DNA of 64,000 nucleotides, taken from the NCBI GenBank assembly GCA_002400495.2, contig NVQL02000074.1:1-64000 (forward strand). The letters run 5' to 3'. The notes under the pieces were generated by a model. That model saw only the letters and a program-made list of their open reading frames with translations, made no database searches and had not been told where the DNA came from. Shown here piece by piece: positions 34,929-43,948 of the stretch; position 1 is the first letter of the stretch; every line of letters begins with the position of its first letter. Position numbers and translations under genes: made by a program. This stretch comes from Alphaproteobacteria bacterium. Lineage in GTDB: Bacteria; Pseudomonadota; Alphaproteobacteria; Rhizobiales; OSC116.

Positions 34929-35891
34929 TCACTTATTTGCAATTTGTTGTCGCTCCCTATAACGGGCAAATTGTTGATCGGCAAGCACACCTGCGAGTAT
35001 AACTGTGCCCATAACCGCAAAGTTAAGTGAAGATGGAATGCCCAATAAGTTCACTAAATTCTGTAGCATTTGCAAAAGAATAACCCCCAGCACCACTCCA
35101 ATAATGGACCCTTCACCGCCACGCAACGAAAAACCACCCAAGACACATGCCGCGATGCCATATAATTCGTAAAAACTACCATGCGATGATGGAGAAATTG
35201 ACCGCGTATACATAGCAAAATAAATTGCTGATATCGCTGTTAACGTCCCACAAATGATATAGGCACCAATAATGATACGATCTGACTTAATGCCCGAAAA
35301 TTCAGCAGCTTTTTCGTTTTTGCCAACTGCTAGTAAATGACGCCCATAAACAGACCGATGCAAAACCACCCAAGCAATAATGGCAACCAATAAAAAAGCA
35401 ATAAAACTATGTGGCAATCCGAATGAACGCCCTGCGATAAACCACTCTAAAGTTGGGAACGACTGGCCGAAGGTGAACCCAGCCGTCGCGTCATTTGTGT
35501 AAAAACGTGCAACACCTCTATAGACGAGCAGCCCACATAAAGTGACTACAAATGGTTGTAAACCCATTTTGGTGACTAGAAAGCCATTTATTCGGCCAAG
35601 AAATGCGCCAATTACGATGACGATTCCCATGGCAATTGGCCAAGGAACTCCTAGAACAGCAATCAAATCAATAAATATCACCCCTAATAAAGCAATAACC
35701 GACCCAACGGAAAGCTCAATACCAGCAGTGACAATAACAAAAGCCTCTGCGATTGAGAACAAACCAAACAAGCCAATTAAGTTTGCAGTATTTGATAAAT
35801 TTATGAGTGATAAAAACCTAGGATTTATAAGAGCCACGATGCCCGCAACCACCAAAATTAATACCAATAACCCAATGTCTTTTTTATTCAT
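34929..35891 (-). CDS. Ribose/monosaccharide-type ABC permease (RbsC-like)
   Basis: The 320-residue membrane protein shows the RbsC-type motif E-L-S-V-G-S-V-I-A-L and the cytoplasmic loop around K-N-E-K-A-A-E-F-S-G-I-K. About 8-10 helices are expected. It is the last gene of the binding protein, ATPase, permease operon and starts 8 bp after the ATPase stop. It forms a homodimeric channel with the double-ABC ATPase. The sugar is unknown. Confidence 0.92.
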   Translation of the reverse strand: MNKKDIGLLVLILVVAGIVALINPRFLSLINLSNTANLIGLFGLFSIAEAFVIVTAGIELSVGSVIALLGVIFIDLIAVLGVPWPIAMGIVIVIGAFLGRINGFLVTKMGLQPFVVTLCGLLVYRGVARFYTNDATAGFTFGQSFPTLEWFIAGRSFGLPHSFIAFLLVAIIAWVVLHRSVYGRHLLAVGKNEKAAEFSGIKSDRIIIGAYIICGTLTAISAIYFAMYTRSISPSSHGSFYELYGIAACVLGGFSLRGGEGSIIGVVLGVILLQMLQNLVNLLGIPSSLNFAVMGTVILAGVLADQQFARYRERQQIANK

Positions 35892-35899
35892 AATAGTCT

Positions 35900-37405
35900 C
35901 TATTCAACCGCTAATGTTAAAATGTTTTCTTCACTAAATTCACTTCGATTCAAAATGCCTGAAATTTGACCTTTTCGCATCACAGCAATCCTATCAGAAA
36001 TGGTGATCACTTCCTCCATATCGCTAGAAATCATAATGATTGCAACGCCTTGCTCTGACAGTTCTCGCATAATTTGATAAATTTCTGCTTTTGAGCCAAC
36101 ATCAATCCCTCTGGTTGGTTCATCAAAAATCATAACTTTTGGCTGCATGGCAAGCCATTTTCCTAGAACGACTTTTTGTTGATTGCCACCCGATAGATTA
36201 ACAGTTTTAGTGGCAACAGATGGCGAAACAATGTTTAAGTTTTTTTGCTGTTGTTCCGCTTTTTTTTGCTGGCTGATAAGATTAATCAAACCCCTTTGGC
36301 TCACCGATTTTAAGTCTGGTAAAGCAATATTCTCGTCAATTGCGAAGTCGAGTATAAGACCACAATCCTTTCTATCCTCGGGCACAAGGTAGAGGCCTTT
36401 CGCGATAGAATGGCTCGAATTGCTTTCTTTTAACAATTCGCCATCAATAAAAACTTCGCCATTTAACTTTTTGTCTATGCCAAAAATTGCTTGCACAAAT
36501 TCGGACCGACCAGACCCAACAAGCCCCGCAATGCCAATAATTTCGCCAGAATTCACATTAAAATCAACACTTTCATTTGGGTAAACATGTGTCACAATGG
36601 CTTTAACCTCTAACATCACACCACCTACTGTGGTTGTGGATGCGGAGGAAAAAGCGCTCAATTTTCGCCCTACCATCATTTGAATCATAGATTCTTTTGA
36701 TATTTCAGCTTTTGCTAGATGGCCAACAACTTGACCATCACGCAGTGCGATAACCCGATCAGCACAGTCAATAATTTCATTTAATCTATGAGAAATAAAA
36801 ACAACACCAATACCATCTGCTTTCAACTCGCCAATAATGGTCAAAAGAATGTTGGTTTCAGAAGCTGTGAGACTGGATGTCGGCTCATCCATTATAATAA
36901 GACGCGCATCCATCGACAACGCCTTGGCAATTTCCATCAGCTGCTTTTCAGCCAGAGATAAGGTTGACGCTAAACTATTGGCCACAAAATTTGCCCCTAA
37001 TCTTTTTAGAATAGGATTAACTGTCGCCTGCATCGCTACATTATCTAGCAATCTTAGTTTGCCACTAAAAATTTCTCTACCTAAAAGGATATTACCCGCA
37101 ACATCTAAGTTATCAAATACATTTAACTCCTGATGAACAAACGCAATGCCTGAACCAAATGATTGTTCAATGGTCAGCCTTTTATAAATTATATCGTCAA
37201 CGATTATCTGACCTGAAGACGGGCCAATTAAACCACCAAGTATTTTCATTAAGGTTGATTTACCAGCGCCATTTTCACCAATGATGCCAACAATCTCACC
37301 ACTATTAACTGACAATGAAACTTTATCTAATGCTAAAACACCAGGATAGGATTTTGAAATATCCTGAAATTCCAGCGTTAATTTACCACCTTTTTTCATA
37401 TGCAT
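35900..37405 (-). CDS. Monosaccharide ABC importer double-domain ATPase (RbsA-like)
   Basis: The 501-residue protein has two ABC domains as in RbsA/MglA. The first has Walker A GENGAGKST (about 42-50), signature L-S-L-A-E-K-Q and Walker B L-I-I-M-D-E-P. The second has a degenerate Walker A (G-L-V-G-S-G-R-S-E) and signature LSGGNQQK, which is usual in this family. It energises the permease encoded 8 bp downstream. GGGAA precedes the ATG. A stem-loop lies between it and the upstream binding-protein gene. Confidence 0.94.
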   Translation of the reverse strand: MHMKKGGKLTLEFQDISKSYPGVLALDKVSLSVNSGEIVGIIGENGAGKSTLMKILGGLIGPSSGQIIVDDIIYKRLTIEQSFGSGIAFVHQELNVFDNLDVAGNILLGREIFSGKLRLLDNVAMQATVNPILKRLGANFVANSLASTLSLAEKQLMEIAKALSMDARLIIMDEPTSSLTASETNILLTIIGELKADGIGVVFISHRLNEIIDCADRVIALRDGQVVGHLAKAEISKESMIQMMVGRKLSAFSSASTTTVGGVMLEVKAIVTHVYPNESVDFNVNSGEIIGIAGLVGSGRSEFVQAIFGIDKKLNGEVFIDGELLKESNSSHSIAKGLYLVPEDRKDCGLILDFAIDENIALPDLKSVSQRGLINLISQQKKAEQQQKNLNIVSPSVATKTVNLSGGNQQKVVLGKWLAMQPKVMIFDEPTRGIDVGSKAEIYQIMRELSEQGVAIIMISSDMEEVITISDRIAVMRKGQISGILNRSEFSEENILTLAVE

Positions 37406-37440
37406 TTCCCAGCCAAATATACTGTAGCTATTTTAAATGT

Positions 37441-37474
37441 GGTAGCGTTACAGAGTGTTACACATAACGCTACC
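37441..37474 (-). other. Perfect 10-bp stem-loop after ribose-type binding-protein gene
   Basis: GGTAGCGTTA (37441-37450) pairs with TAACGCTACC (37465-37474) around a 14-nt loop, 19 bp after the stop of the binding-protein gene. It is one of five such loops at binding-protein gene ends in this window. Confidence 0.75.
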
Positions 37475-37493
37475 GCTTCTCCGGGAAGAAACC

Positions 37494-38444
37494 CTATTTA
37501 CCATTAATGCGGGCAGTTAATTCCGCCGTGAATGTGTCAACATTATCAGCAGTAATCACTTTTGTAGGTACAATAATCAACTTATCTTCTGGAACACCAG
37601 ATTTGTCACCTTCAAGATAAGCCGCCATTAATTTCATACCTTCATAACCCCAAGAATATGGATCTTGAACTACGGTGCCAGCAAATGTACCTTCTTTAAC
37701 GGCGCCAAGCGTTATCGGATCTTCATCAAAAGCTATCACGGTCACTTGGCCGAGCTGACCTGCCGATTTTAGCGCATCATAGATCTTTGGTGGGTTGTAG
37801 GAGTAAAAACCTACCATACAGTTCACCTCTGGATTTGCTACAAGTACATCATCAACATTCGAACGGGCACGCGCAAAATCCACATCATCACCACGCACGT
37901 CTATAAGTTCTATGCCCGAGCCTTTTATTGCTTCTCTAAACCCTGCAATTCTCTCTATGGCATTGTCAGCACCTAAAAAGCCTACAAAACCCATGCAAAC
38001 GCCACCGTCTGGCATTGCCTTAACTGCGATTTCGCCGGCTTGCACGCCTGCAGCAGTATTTGAAGAACCTAAATAAGCAATACGATTGCTATCTGGCGCG
38101 TCACTATCGGTTGTGAATAATGGTATTTGAGCCGCGATGCGGTTAAAGGCACCGATTGAGGTTTTAGGATCCACAGAAGAAATCATAATTGCATCAGTAC
38201 CTGCTGCAACAAGGTCATCCATCAGCGCATTTTGCAAGGCTGCTGTACCTTGAGCAGGATACCGGAATTGGGTGTCATAACCAGGCAATTCTTTTTGTGC
38301 AGCCTTAACACCCGCTTCAGATAGTTTCCAAAAATCAGATGCAGCGTTCACTACAAACGCAATCGATGGTTTGTCCTCTGCCAGAACATTGCCACCAGAT
38401 AAGCCAGCAATAACTGCAATAGTCATCATTAATTTTGTTTTCAT
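37494..38444 (-). CDS. Sugar ABC transporter periplasmic-binding protein (RbsB-like)
   Basis: The 316-residue protein has a signal peptide (MKTKLMMTIAVIAGLSGGNVLA) and a type-1 periplasmic-binding fold: S-I-A-F-V-V-N-A-A-S-D-F-W near the N-terminus, D-A-I-M-I-S-S-V-D-P near 85, and A-F-D-E-D-P near 228. It binds a monosaccharide for the RbsAC-type importer. A perfect 14-bp inverted repeat lies about 77-109 bp upstream and recurs in part 3.2 kb away, implying control by the LacI gene at 38739. Confidence 0.92.
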   Translation of the reverse strand: MKTKLMMTIAVIAGLSGGNVLAEDKPSIAFVVNAASDFWKLSEAGVKAAQKELPGYDTQFRYPAQGTAALQNALMDDLVAAGTDAIMISSVDPKTSIGAFNRIAAQIPLFTTDSDAPDSNRIAYLGSSNTAAGVQAGEIAVKAMPDGGVCMGFVGFLGADNAIERIAGFREAIKGSGIELIDVRGDDVDFARARSNVDDVLVANPEVNCMVGFYSYNPPKIYDALKSAGQLGQVTVIAFDEDPITLGAVKEGTFAGTVVQDPYSWGYEGMKLMAAYLEGDKSGVPEDKLIIVPTKVITADNVDTFTAELTARINGK

Positions 38445-38520
38445 ATTTGCCTCCCAACAAATGTTTTTATTTGATCTATTTTGATCTAGTTGCAGGATTT
38501 TCGGCTAAGAAAACCGAGTA

Positions 38521-38553
38521 ACTAATAATTACTAATAAATAGTAATTATTAGT
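38521..38553. promoter_or_regulatory. Perfect 14-bp inverted repeat, candidate LacI operator
   Basis: ACTAATAATTACTA (38521-38534) is inverted at TAGTAATTATTAGT (38540-38553) with a 5-nt spacer. The second 14-mer recurs exactly at 41761-41774, upstream of another sugar gene set. It lies upstream of the RbsB-like operon and downstream of the LacI gene. Confidence 0.75.
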
Positions 38554-38738
38554 AATGCAAGCTTATATTCCTTTTTTCTAAAATTAAATCCGTGAGTATA
38601 GATTATTGGAAGAAAGAAATAGCATCGCAATGATTAGAATGACGATAAAATTATTCGGTAATTATGGCGCAAATCAACCGTTAGCGAAGCTAATTAGCCC
38701 ACTTTGAATGGCGTTTTTGAGTTTAATAAAATTGATAA

Positions 38739-39812
38739 TTACCCTTGAGGAGCGGCAATAGAATTACGCTTAACCAGGATACATTCTAATTTCGTCAACG
38801 GGAAAGTTAAATCTTCGGGCAGTTGCTTCAAATCAATATTTTCTAAAGCCGTATTAACTGCCCAGCGCCCCATTTCTCTATGCGGTAGTATTAATGTAGT
38901 TAAGGGTGGCGTGAGTTGTCTTGCAATTTCTTCATCATCATAACCAATTACAGATATGTTTTCTGGTATTTTCAGACCATGTTCTTTAATGGCCTCAAAA
39001 CAACCTACAGCCATACGGTCATTTGCGCAAAAAATAGCGGTCGGAGGGGATTTCAAATCAAGCAATTTGCGCGTCTCTTCATAACCAGACTTAGTCTGCC
39101 AATCCCCATTTCGAACAAGCTCTGGGTCAAACACAATATCAGCTGACGAAAGCGCATGCTGGTAACCGCGCAACCTACTTTTTGCAGCATCCATCCACAT
39201 TTCACCTGTAATGTGGCCAATGCGCACATGCCCTGCAGTAATCAATTGGTTAGTTGCTTGTTGCCCGCCAACCATTTCACCAGGGAGTATTGAAGGAAAA
39301 CTACGGCACTTTGAATAACAATTCAGCAATATTACCGGTTTATTCACCTTAAACAATGCAGGTGGTATAATAACCTCACGCGTCATGATTGTCGCGTAAA
39401 CGATTGCTTTAACATCAGAAATTGAGGCCGCCGCAATGGTAAGTGGTTCCATACGCGGGTCATTTAAAGTTTGATATGCTGCCACAATATGGCCAGATGG
39501 CCAAGCCGCGTCCCTCACCCCATCTATAGCTACCATGGCCTCTGGACTTGTTGACATTTGGTCAAAAATAACTGCAATCTGGTGAGGGTTTGCAGTCAAT
39601 TTTGGTCTGTTTTTTTGATGAATATAACCAAGTTTTTTTGCAGATTCCAAAACCAACTGCCTTGTTTCTAAGGCCAAAACTATTCCAGGAGTATCGTTAA
39701 GAACTACTGACACAGTCGATTGAGAACAACCAGCAAGGTTGGCGATATCGGTCATCGTCACCCTTTTTTTCGGTAACAGTCTAATTTGTTTGGTTTGTTT
39801 TTTATCCGCCAA
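38739..39812 (-). CDS. LacI family transcriptional regulator
   Basis: The 357-residue LacI protein has a helix-turn-helix at about residues 19-45 (V-T-M-T-D-I-A-N-L-A-G-C-S-Q-S-T-V-S-V-V-L-N-D) preceded by a basic tail, and a sugar-sensing domain. It is encoded 33 bp after the permease at 39846, so it is the third gene of the ATPase, permease, regulator operon. The palindromic TTAGTAATTATTAGT elements upstream of the RbsB-like gene and in the divergent region at 41602-41794 are its likely operators. It would thus co-regulate two sugar importers and the sugar-oxidising genes. Confidence 0.92.
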   Translation of the reverse strand: MADKKQTKQIRLLPKKRVTMTDIANLAGCSQSTVSVVLNDTPGIVLALETRQLVLESAKKLGYIHQKNRPKLTANPHQIAVIFDQMSTSPEAMVAIDGVRDAAWPSGHIVAAYQTLNDPRMEPLTIAAASISDVKAIVYATIMTREVIIPPALFKVNKPVILLNCYSKCRSFPSILPGEMVGGQQATNQLITAGHVRIGHITGEMWMDAAKSRLRGYQHALSSADIVFDPELVRNGDWQTKSGYEETRKLLDLKSPPTAIFCANDRMAVGCFEAIKEHGLKIPENISVIGYDDEEIARQLTPPLTTLILPHREMGRWAVNTALENIDLKQLPEDLTFPLTKLECILVKRNSIAAPQG

Positions 39813-39845
39813 ATATGGCCTACCTTTAGATTTTTTCTATTGCCT

Positions 39846-40847
39846 CTAAGTAGAACCCATTCTGAAATTACGAATCCGTTCAAAACCTACTGCAAGAATG
39901 ATAAAACTACCTACAAATGCACCTTGCCAAAAAGTGCTGATTCCCAATAATATTAAACTATTACGAATAACTTCAATAAGCAACGCCCCAACAATAGCAC
40001 CAAATGCAGTGCCACTACCCCCAGCAAGGTTTGCACCGCCTATTACCGCTGCTGCAATGACCGTTAGCTCCATTGCCTGGCCAAGATTAGTGGTTATACC
40101 ACCCAACCAACCAACTTCTAGCACGCCAGTTATACCCGCTGTCAAGGCCGAAAACATATAAATACTTACTTTTACAGGTTTCACAGCAATACCTGCCTTA
40201 GTGGCTGCATTTTCATTCCCACCAATAGCAAATACATGCTGCCCCCATCGGCTCCAGCGAAACATAATCCCCATTATCAGTGCAAGCGCAAGCATAACTA
40301 ATAAGGGGTTGGGCAAACCATAGGTGCGGCCTCCCCCAATTTCTAATAATAAATCATGATCCGGCCCAAATTCCCATATCATTTTATTGTCAGACAAAAC
40401 CATTGCAAGGCTTCGGCCAATAGAGAGAGTGCCTAGTGTGACCACAAACGGGGGCATTTTCACGTACGCAATTAAAACACCATTTACAAGCCCTATTCCT
40501 AACGCTGCTAAAATTGCCAAAATACCTGCCAACCAAAAAGGATAGCCTGCCGCCATAACGATTCCGGTTACCATGGCTGACATAACAACTGATGAACCGA
40601 CCGACAAATCGATACCACCTGTCGCAATAACTGCGGTCATGCCAATTGAAATGATGCCAACAAAAGCAAAGTTTCTGGTGACATTAAATAAATTTCGTTC
40701 AGTTGCAAATGTATCGGTTAAAATCGTCAGTGCGACGCAAGCTGCAACCGCAGCCATAAAAACCCAAAAAACTTGATGATTTGTAACACGCGACATTAAA
40801 GACTGGTGTTCAGAATGTTCAATCGCTTTTTCTAATGTAGTAGACAA
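39846..40847 (-). CDS. Monosaccharide ABC importer permease (FrcC/RbsC-type)
   Basis: The 333-residue membrane protein carries the RbsC-type motif G-G-I-D-L-S-V-G-S-S-V-V and about ten helices. The start is TTG at 40847 (S-T-T-L-E-K), with GGGAG 8 bp upstream, just after the ATPase gene; longer frames would read through the ATPase gene, and the ATG 17 codons later lacks a site. It partners with the single-domain ATPase upstream. The binding protein is probably encoded divergently at 42826. Confidence 0.88.
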   Translation of the reverse strand: MSTTLEKAIEHSEHQSLMSRVTNHQVFWVFMAAVAACVALTILTDTFATERNLFNVTRNFAFVGIISIGMTAVIATGGIDLSVGSSVVMSAMVTGIVMAAGYPFWLAGILAILAALGIGLVNGVLIAYVKMPPFVVTLGTLSIGRSLAMVLSDNKMIWEFGPDHDLLLEIGGGRTYGLPNPLLVMLALALIMGIMFRWSRWGQHVFAIGGNENAATKAGIAVKPVKVSIYMFSALTAGITGVLEVGWLGGITTNLGQAMELTVIAAAVIGGANLAGGSGTAFGAIVGALLIEVIRNSLILLGISTFWQGAFVGSFIILAVGFERIRNFRMGST

Positions 40848-40860
40848 TATTTTAACTCCC

Positions 40861-41601
40861 TTAAGCGGTTTCAATCGCGCCTGTAATGAGGCCTGTAATT
40901 TCTTCAGGTGAACTTTGTGATGCAGCTTTATTCGCCACCAATCTACCGCGCCGCAACACAATAATTTTATCCGCGACTGAAAAAACATCTGGCATTCTAT
41001 GACTAATCAATATGACCGAGACACCATTATCACGAAGGCGCTTTATCAGATTGAGCACTTCAACAATTTGCCGCACAGAGATCGCCGCCGTCGGCTCATC
41101 CATCAAAACCACTTTTGCATCGGTTAACAACGCACGGGCAATCGCCACAGCTTGTCTTTGCCCTCCCGACATTTTATTTACCAAATCTCGCGGGCGCGTC
41201 TCTGACTTTAATTCCACAAATAGCTCACCAGCGCGTTTAAACATTGCCGCGTAATCTAAAAACGCAATCGGCCCTATTCGCCGCACTAACTCACGCCCCA
41301 AAAACACATTTGATGCAGCGGTCAAATTATCGCAAAGCGCAAGATCCTGGTGAACAATTTCTACCCCTGCTCTTCTCGCATCCATCGGCTTGCCAAATGC
41401 CACTTGCTGTCCATCAATTTTCATCACCCCATCACTCGGTCGGTGATCGCCTGCAATAACTTTTGCGAGGGTTGATTTACCAGCACCATTGTCACCCATC
41501 AAACCCAAAACCTGCCCCGCTTCAAGCTTCAGCGACACATCACTTAATGCTTGAATTGCACCAAAATTTTTTGATATACCACTCATTTCTAATATTGGCA
41601 T
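40861..41601 (-). CDS. Single-domain sugar ABC importer ATPase (FrcA-like)
   Basis: The 246-residue ATPase has one ABC domain: Walker A GDNGAGKST (about 36-44), signature M-S-G-G-Q-R-Q, Walker B V-V-L-M-D-E-P, and an H-loop I-S-H-R. Single-domain ATPases of this size in RbsC-type importers resemble FrcA of rhizobial fructose systems. It starts divergently to the SDR and binding-protein genes, across a region with operator-like TTAGTAAT repeats. The permease follows 13 bp downstream. Confidence 0.9.
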   Translation of the reverse strand: MPILEMSGISKNFGAIQALSDVSLKLEAGQVLGLMGDNGAGKSTLAKVIAGDHRPSDGVMKIDGQQVAFGKPMDARRAGVEIVHQDLALCDNLTAASNVFLGRELVRRIGPIAFLDYAAMFKRAGELFVELKSETRPRDLVNKMSGGQRQAVAIARALLTDAKVVLMDEPTAAISVRQIVEVLNLIKRLRDNGVSVILISHRMPDVFSVADKIIVLRRGRLVANKAASQSSPEEITGLITGAIETA

Positions 41602-41715
41602 ACGCTCCCCTTATTTATCAAATTGCTATTTTATTAGCATAAATATTAGTTAAATACCGCCATGCATTTTTATACGGTTCTAAAAAAACCTTACTTTAGC
41701 TACCTTCTTGAATTT

Positions 41716-41730
41716 TTACTAACATAGTAA
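41716..41730. promoter_or_regulatory. TTACTA-ACA-TAGTAA dyad in the divergent promoter region
   Basis: A perfect 6-bp dyad with a 3-nt spacer, similar to the core of the 38521-38553 site, lies between the divergent ATPase and SDR genes. It is a probable site for the same LacI regulator. Confidence 0.5.
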
Positions 41731-41747
41731 TTTTATCAAATCAAGGC

Positions 41748-41774
41748 TTGACAATATAATTAGTAATTATTAGT
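41748..41774 (+). promoter_or_regulatory. Promoter hexamers overlapping a LacI-type operator
   Basis: TTGACA (41748-41753), TATAAT (41755-41760) and TAGTAATTATTAGT (41761-41774) abut. TAGTAATTATTAGT is identical to the 14-mer at 38540-38553. Which hexamers form the real -35/-10 pair is uncertain. Any sigma-70 promoter here would be covered by the operator, giving repression of the SDR/binding-protein operon. Confidence 0.6.
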
Positions 41775-41794
41775 AATTAACTCGGAGGGCAATT

Positions 41795-42775
41795 ATGAAG
41801 TTATTATTAACGGGTGGTACGGGTAAGGTTGGTCAAGAGTTTTTACAAAAATTCTTGGCTGAGGATAGTTTCTCGGATTGCGAAATCGTAGCTCTGTGCC
41901 ATAACAGAGTCGTCGCGCCACATGATAGAATAAAAATCATAAGGGGCTCAATTTCCGAAGAACATATTGCCCTTCAGGCTTTGGCTGGCATCACACATGT
42001 CGTTCATATGGCCGCAGTTAAAGAATCGCCCGACATAGCAATGGATGTTTCCGTTAAGGGCATGTTTTGGTTGTTGGAAGCTGCTAGAAAATCTCTTACC
42101 TTTGAACAATTTATCTTAATCAGCGGCGACTGTTCGGTGGGTCATATTTTTCAGCAATATCATGAACCTATAACTGAACTTTCACCACGTAAAGCCTACC
42201 CGGGTTGTTACGCGCTCTCTAAATTGCTCGAAGAAGTCATGCTCGAGCAATATCAATACCAATATAATTTGAATGGTTGTTGCTTGCGTGCACCGTGGAT
42301 TATGGAAAAAGATGATTTCAAACATGTTTTAAAATTTGATGAAACCCAATTTGGCGGGCCTGAATGGACCAATTATATTAGCAAAAAACAAATCGAAAAA
42401 AATATAGAAAAAAATACAATCCCGTTAATGCTCGATATAAACAACGATCCTCTCAAAAGAAACTTTATACATATTTCAGATCTAGCGAAGGCAATTATCG
42501 CGGCAATTGATGAACCAAAAGCACACCAACAACTCTTTAATATTTCAATGGATGAACCCATAAACTACGCAAAAGTAGCAAAATATCTAAACCAGACGCG
42601 TAAGTTTAAAAGTTCAAACATCAAAACAAATCATTTTAGCAACTGGCTTGATAATAGAAAAGCACGTCACTTACTAAATTGGGCACCAGAAATTGGTATG
42701 GAAAAACTAATTGAGGGTGCATTCACTTATCAAAGGAAGCCAGACGACCCTCGTGTCATTTGGTATCCAGGGTAG
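41795..42775 (+). CDS. NAD-dependent epimerase/dehydratase-like SDR
   Basis: The 326-residue protein has an N-terminal Rossmann loop T-G-G-T-G-K-V-G (6-13) and a Y-x-x-x-K in G-C-Y-A-L-S-K (about residues 141-147), the active site pair of extended SDRs. The N-A-D-binding region favours NAD(H). GGAGG lies 7-11 bp upstream. It is first gene of a plus-strand operon with a sugar-binding protein and a Gfo/Idh dehydrogenase, opposite a sugar importer. It probably modifies the imported sugar or its acid. The specific reaction is not identifiable. Confidence 0.82.
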   Translation: MKLLLTGGTGKVGQEFLQKFLAEDSFSDCEIVALCHNRVVAPHDRIKIIRGSISEEHIALQALAGITHVVHMAAVKESPDIAMDVSVKGMFWLLEAARKSLTFEQFILISGDCSVGHIFQQYHEPITELSPRKAYPGCYALSKLLEEVMLEQYQYQYNLNGCCLRAPWIMEKDDFKHVLKFDETQFGGPEWTNYISKKQIEKNIEKNTIPLMLDINNDPLKRNFIHISDLAKAIIAAIDEPKAHQQLFNISMDEPINYAKVAKYLNQTRKFKSSNIKTNHFSNWLDNRKARHLLNWAPEIGMEKLIEGAFTYQRKPDDPRVIWYPG

Positions 42776-42825
42776 GTTCACGTAATTCGGCTTAAGTCGG
42801 ATATTTTAACAAGAGGGAGAGTAAA

Positions 42826-43818
42826 ATGAATATTAAAAAAATACTTGCTGCGACGGTTATCGCATCAACCATGTTAACAGGCGCAAGCGTGGCACATGGA
42901 AAAGACATTTTAGCCATTGTTGTGAAAGGACTTGATAACCCATTTTTCGAACAAATTAATTTAGGTTGTCAACAATGGATGGCAGAAAATGCAGATTCTA
43001 AGTATGAATGCTTATACACTGGCCCAGCATCTAGCGCTGATGAGGCTGGCGAAGTGCAAATTGTCGATGACTTGCTAACACGTGGTGTAGCTGCCATTGC
43101 GATCTCACCTTCAAATGCACCAGCCATGGCAAACCGCATTCGCCAAATTGCTCCAAATATCCCTGTCATGACAATTGATGCCGATTTTATGACTAAAGAT
43201 AGTGACTTGAGAGCTACCTATTTGGGTACTGATAACTATTTAATGGGTGTGAAAATGGCAGAGCAAACTGCTGCGCTTAAACCTAATGGTGGTTCTGTAT
43301 GTTTACAACTTGGTAATGTGGCTGCTGATAACATTAATGCTCGTGCCGCTGGTTTCCGCGACACAATTGGTGGCAAAAAAGGCATTGAACGCCTTGATGG
43401 TGAAAATGGTTGGTCTGAAGTCAAAGGCTGCCCTGTATTTACAAATGACCAAGCTGATCTTGCCAATCAACAAATGGCAGATACTTTCATTGCCAATCCA
43501 GATTTGGATGCTTTTGTACTTATTGGTGGCTGGGCTCAGTTTGCTCCGCAAGCCTACAAGCAAGTGACCGATCAGGTTATGGACAAGCTTAAGAGCAAAG
43601 AATTAATCATCATAGCTGGTGACACTCTACCTCCGCAAACAAAAGCTTTCCGCGAAGGTCGTAGCCACGCACAAATTGGCCAACGCCCGTTTGAGATGGG
43701 TTACAAAGCTCCAGACGTAATGATTAAACTCATTAATGGAGAAAAAGTTGGTGATCCATTATTCACTGGTCTTGACGTTTGTACCGAAGCAGAACCTGGT
43801 TTCTGTAAGGACAATTAA
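42826..43818 (+). CDS. Sugar ABC transporter periplasmic-binding protein (type 1)
   Basis: The 330-residue protein has a signal peptide (MNIKKILAATVIASTMLTGASVAHG) and a type-1 periplasmic-binding fold with V-V-K-G-L-D-N-P-F-F, R-G-V-A-A-I-A-I-S-P-S-N-A and D-A-D-F near the hinge. It is likely the binding protein of the divergent importer (permease and single ATPase at 39846-41601), which otherwise lacks one. Its gene ends at a good intrinsic terminator. AGAGGGAG precedes the ATG. Confidence 0.9.
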   Translation: MNIKKILAATVIASTMLTGASVAHGKDILAIVVKGLDNPFFEQINLGCQQWMAENADSKYECLYTGPASSADEAGEVQIVDDLLTRGVAAIAISPSNAPAMANRIRQIAPNIPVMTIDADFMTKDSDLRATYLGTDNYLMGVKMAEQTAALKPNGGSVCLQLGNVAADNINARAAGFRDTIGGKKGIERLDGENGWSEVKGCPVFTNDQADLANQQMADTFIANPDLDAFVLIGGWAQFAPQAYKQVTDQVMDKLKSKELIIIAGDTLPPQTKAFREGRSHAQIGQRPFEMGYKAPDVMIKLINGEKVGDPLFTGLDVCTEAEPGFCKDN

Positions 43819-43829
43819 TATTTAGAAAT

Positions 43830-43861
43830 AAAAACGAGCGCTGTAAAAGTGCTCGTTTTTT
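43830..43861 (+). terminator. Intrinsic terminator after sugar-binding-protein gene
   Basis: AAAAACGAGC (43830-43839) pairs with GCTCGTTTTT (43851-43860), extended by two weaker pairs, followed by T. It lies 12 bp after the binding-protein stop. It probably separates or reduces transcription into the Gfo/Idh gene. Confidence 0.85.
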
Positions 43862-43948
43862 AATTAGTACTATTAATCCATCCGAAAATCTGTAGACTAT
43901 AGTTAGCCACTTGCTATGTAGGTTCTAAATGTTTCGGAAGTTTAAACT

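Noticed and set aside
40848-40988. Long N-terminal extension of the FrcC-like permease
   Set aside because: It overlaps the ATPase gene in another frame; a TTG with GGAG-type site just after the ATPase stop explains the start better.
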